Shown piece by piece: positions 52,360 to 61,197 of a stretch of 64,000 bases of DNA. The stretch lies in NCBI RefSeq assembly GCF_024600715.1, contig NZ_CP102332.1, forward strand, positions 3,596,001-3,660,000, in the 5' to 3' direction. The position numbers and the translations under genes are program-made. The stretch's first letter is position 1, and each line of letters starts with the position of its first letter. Under the pieces are notes generated by a model that worked only from the letters and a program-made list of their open reading frames with translations, was not told the origin of the DNA and did no database searches. The stretch comes from Streptomyces changanensis. GTDB lineage: Bacteria > Actinomycetota > Actinomycetes > Streptomycetales > Streptomycetaceae.

Positions 52360-53565
52360 GTGACGCGCGCGGAGCAGAACACGAACGACGCCGGGGACGG
52401 CGGCCCGGACCGCGAAGGCGGCCGTGGTCGCGGCCGTGAGGGCGCGGTGGCGCCCGGCGGGGCGGTGGCGCCCCGGCGCGCGCCCGGCCACACGCCGGGG
52501 CGTGCCCCGGCCGGTGCGCGGGGGGCCGCTTCGGACACCTCGCACGCCCTGGAGGCCGCGCACGCCCAGGATGACCCGAAGGCCACGCACGCCCCGGATG
52601 ACGGCCGGGTGACCGCATCCGAGGCCCCGGAGGTCCCCGAGGCCCCGGAGCCCCCCGAGGCCCAGGGTGCCGTGGGTGCACCGGGGGTCCCCGAGGCCGT
52701 GGGGGCCCCGGGCGCCCCCCGCACCGCCCGCGTTCCCGGCGCCCACGACACCCCCGGCGACGCAGGGACCCACGACACCCCCGGTGCCTCGGGCACTCAC
52801 AGCGTCCTGGGCACTCACAGCGTCCTGGGCACCCACAGCGCCCTGGGCACCCACAGCGCCCTGGGCACCCACAGCCCCTCGGGCGCCTCAGGCGTCCCCC
52901 CGCAGGTCACCGTCAGCGTCGACGGGCTGCCCGGGTGGCTGGAGCCCGTCGCCAAGGCGGCGCACACGATCGCGCCCGAGCAGCTCAGCCGGTTCCTGCC
53001 ACCCCCGCAGGGCGGTCGGCAGGCCGCCGTGCTGATCCTGTTCGGCGAGGGGGAGCGCGGCCCGGAGCTGCTGCTCATGGAGCGGTCCAGCAGCCTGCGC
53101 GCGCACGCCGGCCAGCCGTCCTTCCCCGGCGGCGCTCTCGACCCGGAGGACGGCGACCCGGCGTCGGTGGGGCCGCTGCGCGCCGCGCTGCGCGAGGCGC
53201 AGGAGGAGACCGGACTCGACCCCGCCGGCGTCCAGGTCTTCTCCGCGCTGCCCCGGCTCTTCATCCCGGTGAGCGGCTTCGTCGTCACGCCCGTACTCGG
53301 GTGGTGGAGGGAACCGAGCCCGGTCGGCGCCGTGGACCCGGCCGAGACCGCGCGGGTCTTCACGGTGCCCGTGGCGGATCTCACGGACGCGTCCAACCGG
53401 GCGATGGCCATCCACCCCAGCGGCTACCGGGGTCCGGCGTTTCTGGTCCAATCCACCCTGGTGTGGGGGTTCACCGCGGGGCTGATCGACCGGATCCTGC
53501 ACTTCGCCGGCTGGGAGGAGCCCTGGGACCGGGGGAGGCAGGTCCCGCTCGACTGGCGTGCATGA
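52360..53565 (+). CDS. CoA pyrophosphatase (Nudix) with long repetitive N-terminus
   Basis: The last 215 residues are a normal CoA-type Nudix hydrolase: GLPGWLEPVAKAAHTIAPEQ, then SLRAHAGQPSFPGGALDPED and LREAQEETGLDP (the Nudix box), cleaving CoA or short acyl-CoAs to phosphopantetheine. The first 185 residues are unlike homologues: low-complexity Ala/Pro/Glu/Gly with GTHSVLG or GTHSALG repeated five times near 150-175. The open frame and third-position G+C persist through the extension, but the true start could be internal. GTG 52360 follows GGGGGTG. Confidence 0.85.
   Translation: MTRAEQNTNDAGDGGPDREGGRGRGREGAVAPGGAVAPRRAPGHTPGRAPAGARGAASDTSHALEAAHAQDDPKATHAPDDGRVTASEAPEVPEAPEPPEAQGAVGAPGVPEAVGAPGAPRTARVPGAHDTPGDAGTHDTPGASGTHSVLGTHSVLGTHSALGTHSALGTHSPSGASGVPPQVTVSVDGLPGWLEPVAKAAHTIAPEQLSRFLPPPQGGRQAAVLILFGEGERGPELLLMERSSSLRAHAGQPSFPGGALDPEDGDPASVGPLRAALREAQEETGLDPAGVQVFSALPRLFIPVSGFVVTPVLGWWREPSPVGAVDPAETARVFTVPVADLTDASNRAMAIHPSGYRGPAFLVQSTLVWGFTAGLIDRILHFAGWEEPWDRGRQVPLDWRA
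52795..52880. repeat. 15-bp tandem repeat coding for GTHS(V/A)L
   Basis: CTGGGCACTCACAGC-type units repeat about five times in frame within the CoA pyrophosphatase gene, with two variants (GTC and GCC codon). Confidence 0.85.
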
Positions 53566-53624
53566 CAGGCTGACTGCTGGCTCCGCGGCCGTACGGGGCG
53601 ACCGGAGACGAATCTGCGAGGCTA

Positions 53625-54827
53625 ATGACGGTGAACGTGCTGGACATCCTGCTGCTGGTCGCCGCCGTGTGGTTCGCGATCGTCGGGTACCGACAGGGGT
53701 TCGTGGTTGGCATCCTGTCGGTGATCGGTTTCCTCGGCGGCGGAGTCGTCGCCGTCTACCTGCTGCCGCTCGTGTGGGGGCCGCTCACGGGTGACGCGGA
53801 GGTCTCCACGACCGCCGCCATCATCGCCATCGCGATCGTCCTGGTCTTCGCGTCCGTGGGGCAGACACTCACCACCCACCTCGGCAACAAGCTCCGCCGC
53901 CACATCACCTGGTCACCGGCCCGCGCCCTCGACGCGACGGGCGGCGCCCTGGTCAACGTGGTGGCGATGCTGCTCGTCGCCTGGCTCATCGGCGCGGCCC
54001 TGGCCCAGACGCCCCTGCCCTTCGGCAAGGAGGTCCGCAGCTCCAAGGTGCTTCTCGGGGTCTCCCGGGTCATGCCCGCACAGGGGTCGACGCTCTTCAA
54101 GGACTTCTCGGCGGTACTGGCGCAGAACGGCTTCCCGCAGGTCTTCAACCCGTTCGCGAACGAGCCGATCACCGAGGTCCGCCCGCCGGACCCGGCGCTG
54201 GTGAACAGCCCCGTCGCCGCCCGCGCCAAGGACTCCATCGTGAAGGTCGTCGGCACGGCCCGCAGCTGCGGCAAGGTCCTGGAGGGCACCGGCTTCGTTT
54301 TCGGCGAGCGCCGCGTCATGACGAACGCCCACGTGGTGGGCGGCGTCGACGAGCCGACCGTCCAGATAGGCGGCGAGGGCAGGCTCTACGACGCGACGGT
54401 CGTCCTGTACGACTGGCAGCGCGACATCGCCGTCCTGGACGTGCCGGATCTCAGGGCCACACCCCTCGAGTTCACCGGGGCCGACGCCCGCAGCGGCGAC
54501 GACGCGATCGTCGCGGGCTTCCCGGAGAACGGCGCGTACGACGTCCGCTCGGCACGCGTCCGGGGCCGCATCAACGCCGACGGGCCCGACATCTACCACC
54601 GCGGCGAGGTCCGGCGCGACGTGTACTCGCTGTTCGCGACGGTCCGTCAGGGCAACTCCGGCGGACCCCTGCTCACGTCGGACGGCAAGGTCTACGGCGT
54701 GATCTTCGCGCGGTCCCTGGACGACGCCAACACGGGGTACGCGCTGACCGTCGACGAGATCCGCGAGGACATCACGCTCGGCCTCAGCGCCAACCAGCAG
54801 GTCGACAGCCAGGGGTGCGCGCTCTGA
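53625..54827 (+). CDS. MarP-like membrane serine protease
   Basis: The 400-residue protein has an N-terminal CvpA-like domain with four membrane helices (1-125) and a trypsin-fold protease outside the membrane. The catalytic triad is His236 (TNAHVVGG), Asp267 (DIAVLD) and Ser345 (QGNSGGPLL). Two cysteines, in ARSCGKVL near 214 and at Cys398 in the tail, match the redox disulfide of mycobacterial MarP, which is needed for acid resistance. It follows the CoA pyrophosphatase gene on the same strand. Confidence 0.94.
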   Translation: MTVNVLDILLLVAAVWFAIVGYRQGFVVGILSVIGFLGGGVVAVYLLPLVWGPLTGDAEVSTTAAIIAIAIVLVFASVGQTLTTHLGNKLRRHITWSPARALDATGGALVNVVAMLLVAWLIGAALAQTPLPFGKEVRSSKVLLGVSRVMPAQGSTLFKDFSAVLAQNGFPQVFNPFANEPITEVRPPDPALVNSPVAARAKDSIVKVVGTARSCGKVLEGTGFVFGERRVMTNAHVVGGVDEPTVQIGGEGRLYDATVVLYDWQRDIAVLDVPDLRATPLEFTGADARSGDDAIVAGFPENGAYDVRSARVRGRINADGPDIYHRGEVRRDVYSLFATVRQGNSGGPLLTSDGKVYGVIFARSLDDANTGYALTVDEIREDITLGLSANQQVDSQGCAL

Positions 54828-54850
54828 CCACGGTGCCCTGAAAGGGGGCC

Positions 54851-54908
54851 CTGACGGCGTCCCGCGGGGCGGTACCCGACCTGGTGCCGCCACGCGGGGC
54901 GCCGTCAG
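54851..54908. terminator. 26-bp stem terminator after the MarP-like gene
   Basis: Positions 54851-54876 pair with 54883-54908 around CGACCT, with two G-T pairs and one mismatch. It is the longest stem in the window. Confidence 0.9.
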
Positions 54909-54920
54909 CCGTTTCGCGCC

Positions 54921-54983
54921 GGTAGCCGGTAGCCGGTAGCCGGTAGCCGGTAGCCGGTAGCCGGTAGCCGGTAGCCGGTAGCC
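54921..54983. repeat. nine perfect copies of GGTAGCC
   Basis: GGTAGCC repeats nine times without change, 13 bp after the long hairpin. It is followed by degenerate GGTACC and GGTAGCGGGTAACC words to about 55030. Confidence 0.97.
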
Positions 54984-55058
54984 GGGTACCGCGGCCGGGT
55001 CCGTATGCGCGCGCCGGTAGCGGGTAACCGATACCCCAGCCGGGCCGGCGCGGTGCCG

Positions 55059-55238
55059 TCAGTCGCGCTGGTGGCGCAGCCGCGCGGAGACCCAGCGGGC
55101 CCGGCGGCGCAGGATGTGCGGGATGCCGAGACGGGCGTCCAGTGCCACGTCCCGGGGGCCGCCGGCCCTCTCGGGAGGCGGCGCCGTGGCCGAGCGGCGG
55201 TTGCGTGCGGCGTCAACATGGTCGTGCGTCCAGCCCAT
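55059..55238 (-). CDS. small basic protein, 59 residues
   Basis: From ATG 55238 the reverse strand encodes MGWTHDHVDAARNRRSATAP ... LDARLGIPHILRRRARWVSA and ends RLRHQRD at a TGA. Nearly all codons end in G or C, and the C-terminal half is rich in Arg like a nucleic-acid- or membrane-binding helix. I know no named family. It precedes no obvious operon partner. Confidence 0.6.
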   Translation of the reverse strand: MGWTHDHVDAARNRRSATAPPPERAGGPRDVALDARLGIPHILRRRARWVSARLRHQRD

Positions 55239-55398
55239 ACCCCGACGTGTGCCCGGGGCCCATGGTCGGTAACCGCCTGGCGGGCGGCCAATTGGCCTAT
55301 GCGCCAGGCATTTGGCCGATCGTAGGACGACCGTTTCCGGGCGTTTTCCGTGGCTTCCGCGGGGCGGACCGGCCGCAAGGCCCGCGGGCCTGCGGAGC

Positions 55399-56340
55399 TC
55401 AGCGGTCCGGTTCGGGATCCTTGAGCCAGTTGACGAGTTCCGACGAGAAGGCCAACGGGTCCTCCTCGTGCGGGAAATGGCCGAGACCGTCGAACAGCCG
55501 CCAGCGGTACGGGGCCTCGACGTACTCGCCCGACCCCGCCGCGCTGCGGGTGCGCATCACCGGGTCGGCGGAGCCGTGCAGGTGCAGCGTCGGCACCCGG
55601 ACGGGGCGCTTCATGCGCCGGTTGAACTGCAGGCCGTCAGGGCGCGCCAGCGAGCGGACCATCCAGCGGTACGGCTCGATCGAGCAGTGCGCCGTCGACG
55701 GGATCGTCATCGCCCGCCGGTACACGTCGATCGTCGCGTCGTCCGGCACCCGGGCGCCGGACCAGTCCCGGATCAGCTGCCCGACGTGCGCCGCGTCGTC
55801 CGCGGCGAGGCGCCGCTCGGGCAGCCACGGCCGCTGGAAGCCCCACACGTACGACCCGGCGCGGGTCTGCGCGGGGTCCGAGAGCATCGCGGAACGCCAC
55901 CGCCGCGGGTGCGGCATCGATGAGACGACCAAGCGGCGCACCAGCTTGGGGCGCATCACCGCGGCCGTCCACGCCAGGTACCCGCCCAGGTCGTGGCCGA
56001 CGAGCGCCGCGTCGGGCTCGCCCAGGGACCGCACGACGCCCGTGATGTCGAGCGCGAGGTTCGCCGGGTCGTAGCCGCGGGGCGTGCGGTCGCTGCCGCC
56101 GACGCCCCGCAGGTCCATGGCCACGGCCCGGAACCCGGCGTCGGCGAGCGCGGTCATCTGGTGCCGCCACGTCCACCAGAACTGCGGGAAGCCGTGCAGG
56201 AGCAGCACGAGCGGGCCGTCGCCCAGCTCCGCGATGTGGAATCGGGCCCCGTTCGCGGCGACGTGACGGTGCGTCCAGGGGCCGTCGATCCGTACGGGGC
56301 CGGGGTCGGGGGTACCGCTACTGCTGTCAGGGACCGTCAT
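55399..56340 (-). CDS. epoxide-hydrolase-like alpha/beta hydrolase
   Basis: The 313-residue protein has HGFPQFWWTWRHQM, the oxyanion motif of epoxide hydrolases, and DLRGVGGSDRTPRGYD. The nucleophile is an Asp in ALVGHDLGGYLAW, as in epoxide hydrolases and haloalkane dehalogenases, with the acid in HGSADPVMR and His in GLGHFPHEEDP. Its ATG overlaps the stop of the holin-like gene (ATGA). Confidence 0.9.
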   Translation of the reverse strand: MTVPDSSSGTPDPGPVRIDGPWTHRHVAANGARFHIAELGDGPLVLLLHGFPQFWWTWRHQMTALADAGFRAVAMDLRGVGGSDRTPRGYDPANLALDITGVVRSLGEPDAALVGHDLGGYLAWTAAVMRPKLVRRLVVSSMPHPRRWRSAMLSDPAQTRAGSYVWGFQRPWLPERRLAADDAAHVGQLIRDWSGARVPDDATIDVYRRAMTIPSTAHCSIEPYRWMVRSLARPDGLQFNRRMKRPVRVPTLHLHGSADPVMRTRSAAGSGEYVEAPYRWRLFDGLGHFPHEEDPLAFSSELVNWLKDPEPDR

Positions 56341-56831
56341 GCGGACGAGCGTGCCACAGTCGCGGACTTCTCCTGGACCACGGGGGCAGCGGTCCGCGGG
56401 TGCGGCTTGACGTTCTGGAGCACGGCGGCGGTCCGCTTCATGGACGCGGCGGTCTTCTGGGGGCCCTTGCCGCGCTTGGCCTTCTTCGCGAAGGCGGCGC
56501 CGACCAGCGCCAGCAGGGCGGCGACCACGACGTTCACGCCGAAGGACAGCAGGAAGCAGAGGGACAGGTGCCAGTCCGTCCAGGCGTGGAAGCCGTACGC
56601 CAGCGCGAAGCTCAGCATCGGCAGCGAGAAAATCAGTACCAGCCCGGCAGCCGAGAAACCCAGGCCGCTGACGGCGCCGCGCTTGACGTCCTGCCGCAGC
56701 TGGGCCTTGGCCAGGGCGATCTCGTCGTGCACGAGCGCCGACATCTCGGCGGTCGCGGAGGCGACCAGCTGGCCGAGGCTGTGCTCTGCGCCGTTCCCGG
56801 CGATACCGGTCCTCCCGGCGGGGTCGCTCAT
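56337..56831 (-). CDS. holin-like (phage holin superfamily / DUF1469-type) membrane protein
   Basis: A 164-residue protein with an N-terminal amphipathic segment (SLGQLVASATAEMSALVHDE) and two membrane helices (about 58-83 and 90-113), then a basic tail (AKKAKRGKGPQKTAASMKR). Chromosomal members of this family are not phage lysis genes; their function is unknown. Its stop overlaps the epoxide-hydrolase-like gene, and it lies 38 bp after nhaA on the same strand. Confidence 0.88.
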   Translation of the reverse strand: MSDPAGRTGIAGNGAEHSLGQLVASATAEMSALVHDEIALAKAQLRQDVKRGAVSGLGFSAAGLVLIFSLPMLSFALAYGFHAWTDWHLSLCFLLSFGVNVVVAALLALVGAAFAKKAKRGKGPQKTAASMKRTAAVLQNVKPHPRTAAPVVQEKSATVARSSA

Positions 56832-56869
56832 CGTGTCGCTCCCTCTCTCCTGTACGGTCCGACCTCAGA

Positions 56870-58303
56870 TCATGCCGGACGGTCGCCGTTCCCGCGCGGT
56901 GCCCCCGCTTCTTCGGCCCGGCGGCGGTGTTCCGCGGCCTTCCGCTCGTAGATGGCCGCGAGGCGCAGGTGGTGCTCCGGGTCGTCCACCTCGTACACGT
57001 CGGGGATGCCGCTGAGGTCCTCGTCGCGCTCCTCCGCCTCGACCAGGTCCCGGTACCGGCGGACGCGGAGCTTCAGCAGGACGGACGCGAGCACCGCGGC
57101 GATCAGGGAGCCGATGAGGACCGCGGCCTTCACCTCGTCGGTGAGCGCGGCGTCACCCTCGAACGCCAGCTCGCCGATGAGCAGCGAGACGGTGAAGCCG
57201 ATGCCGGCGAGGGAGGCCACGGCGAAGAGGTCGGCCCAGGCGAGGTCCTCGTTCAGCTCGGCCCGGGTGAAGCGGGCGGTCAGCCAGGTGCCGCCGAAGA
57301 TGCCGACCGTCTTGCCCACCACCAGGCCGAGGACGACGCCCAGCGTCTCGGGTCGGGTGAAGACGTCGCCCAGGGCGCCGCCGGACACCGCCACACCGGC
57401 GGAGAACAGGGCGAACACCGGCACCGCGAAACCGGCCGACAGCGGACGCACCAGGTGCTCGATGTGCTCGCCGGGGGAGTGCTCCTCGCCCTCGCGGCGC
57501 GTGCAGCGCAGCATCAGGCCCATGGCGACGCCGGCGATGGTGGCGTGGATGCCGCTGTTGTACATGAGGGCCCAGATCACCAGGGCCAGCGGCACGTACA
57601 CGTACCAGCCGCGGACGTTCGAGCGCAGCAGGAACCAGAAGAGGACGAGCCCGGCGACGGCGCCGCCGAGCGCCGCGAAGTTCAGGTCGCCGGTGAAGAA
57701 GACCGCGATGATCAGGATGGCGAAGAGGTCGTCGACGACGGCGAGGGTGAGGAGGAAGGCGCGCAGCGCGGACGGCAGCGACGTGCCGATGACGGCCAGC
57801 ACGGCGAGCGCGAAGGCGATGTCGGTGGCGGTGGGGACGGCCCAGCCGTTCAGTGAGCCGTCGCCCAGGACGTTGACCACGACGTAGACGAGGGCCGGCG
57901 CGATCATGCCGCAGAGCGCGGCGACGACGGGGAGCGCCGCGGCGCGGGGGTCGCGCAGCTCGCCGGCGACGAGCTCGCGCTTGAGCTCGATGCCCGCGAC
58001 GAAGAAGAAGATCGCCAACAGTCCGTCGGCGGCCCAGTGCTGGAGGGAGAGGTCCAGCCCCAGCGACCCCGGCCCTATGTGGAACTCACGGGCGGTCTCG
58101 TAGCCGGCGCTGAAGGGGGAGTTCGCCCAGACGAGTGCGGCGATGGCGGCCACCAGGAGGAGGACGCCGCCGACGGTCTCGGCACGCAGCGCGTCGGTCA
58201 CGAATGTCCGCTCGGGGAGCGGCAGCCGGCCGAGGAACCGGCGTGTGGCGGAGGCGGCGGTGCTGGTGGTGCCGGTGGGGTCGGGCTTCTCGGGCGCGCT
58301 CAC
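56870..58303 (-). CDS. nhaA: Na+/H+ antiporter NhaA
   Basis: NhaA expels Na+ for protons at the cytoplasmic membrane. The 477-residue protein has about 12 helices. VPTATDIAFALAVLAVIG and LAVVDDLFAILIIAVFF hold the paired Asp residues of the ion site, and GIELKRELVAGEL is a family block. A hydrophilic tail (420-477, ERDEDLSGIPDVYEVDDPEH) extends beyond the E. coli length. GTG at 58303 behind GGAGGT. Confidence 0.95.
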   Translation of the reverse strand: MSAPEKPDPTGTTSTAASATRRFLGRLPLPERTFVTDALRAETVGGVLLLVAAIAALVWANSPFSAGYETAREFHIGPGSLGLDLSLQHWAADGLLAIFFFVAGIELKRELVAGELRDPRAAALPVVAALCGMIAPALVYVVVNVLGDGSLNGWAVPTATDIAFALAVLAVIGTSLPSALRAFLLTLAVVDDLFAILIIAVFFTGDLNFAALGGAVAGLVLFWFLLRSNVRGWYVYVPLALVIWALMYNSGIHATIAGVAMGLMLRCTRREGEEHSPGEHIEHLVRPLSAGFAVPVFALFSAGVAVSGGALGDVFTRPETLGVVLGLVVGKTVGIFGGTWLTARFTRAELNEDLAWADLFAVASLAGIGFTVSLLIGELAFEGDAALTDEVKAAVLIGSLIAAVLASVLLKLRVRRYRDLVEAEERDEDLSGIPDVYEVDDPEHHLRLAAIYERKAAEHRRRAEEAGAPRGNGDRPA

Positions 58304-58466
58304 GTGCGGGGACCTCCGGGTAGGCGGACATGGCAAACACATGCCGACCAGACTTCCCGGCGCCCCATTCGATTCTTGTCGATCTTTGTCGCATCTCCGA
58401 TGCGACGGCCACCCTACAGGGAGGCTGCCGGAACTTGTCCGATGATCCTCACCTTACGTACAAAAA

Positions 58467-58496
58467 GGACACCCGGCGACGGTGCGCCGGGTGCCC
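58467..58496 (-). terminator. terminator downstream of acs
   Basis: CACCCGGCG (58470-58478) pairs with CGCCGGGTG (58485-58493), with two further G-C pairs outside. It lies 26 bp past the acs stop and separates acs from nhaA. Confidence 0.85.
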
Positions 58497-58521
58497 TCCC
58501 GGGGTCTCCGTCCCGTCCGGG

Positions 58522-60492
<1,971 letters not shown>

Positions 60493-61197
60493 GACATCTC
60501 CCATTCCCAGGGCGTCCGATGTGTCCCGGCCCATAGCTCACCAGTCCGATGCCCGGGTGACAAGGGTTTCCCGGGGATTGGTTTAGACCTCTGCGGCCGA
60601 TGGTGAGGAGGGGCTGGACGGACGGACTGTGCGGTCTTGTGACCCCTTCCCCCGGAGGCTCCCGAACGCACCGGGCCGGGGCACCGGGCGACGGGGCCAC
60701 CCACCACCACGGCGCCGCACGGCCCCCGGTTCACCGGCGGCCTCGGAGGAGAAGCCGGCGGCGCCACGTCGCCCGGAGTCCCCTGGTCCGCCGGCCTTCC
60801 CCCGGGGCGCCAGCCGCCAACCGCCAGCCGCCAGCCGACGAACCGGGGCGCGCGGCCCCAGCGCAGAGCTGCTGGGCCTGCGGGGCCGGCGGGTGGCGAC
60901 CCCACGCGCGCCCGTGCGGACGTGGGCGCCCGCGGGGTGCGGCCGGAGCCGGGCGCTCCTTCCCACGGGGGCCGCCCCCTTGAAGCGGGAGCCCGCTCCA
61001 TGAGACGGCAGCCCGCCCCTGCGGCCGGAGCCGGCGCTCACTGCGGTCGGGGGCTCGCCTGCTGCGGCGGGGCCCGACCCGTGCGGCCGGAGCCCGCGCT
61101 CGCGGCGACGGGGCCTTGCAACGGGGGCCCGCCCCCTGCGGGAGGGGCCTGGCCCCCTCCGGGGATCACACCCCCCCGTCGGGTGCCCGCCCTACCG
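60493..61197. other. 700-bp gene-free stretch
   Basis: Only low-complexity sequence is present: CCGCCAGCCGCCAACC words near 60820 and three copies of GCGGCCGGAGCC(G)GCGCTC near 60948, 61021 and 61083. The acs promoter should lie at the left edge. I see no gene. Confidence 0.6.

Noticed and set aside
54921..54983. CRISPR-like array
   Set aside because: Units of seven bases with no spacers and no cas genes; a simple tandem repeat.
56337..56831. Prophage indicated by a holin-family protein
   Set aside because: The chromosomal form lies in a conserved nhaA neighbourhood with no phage genes.
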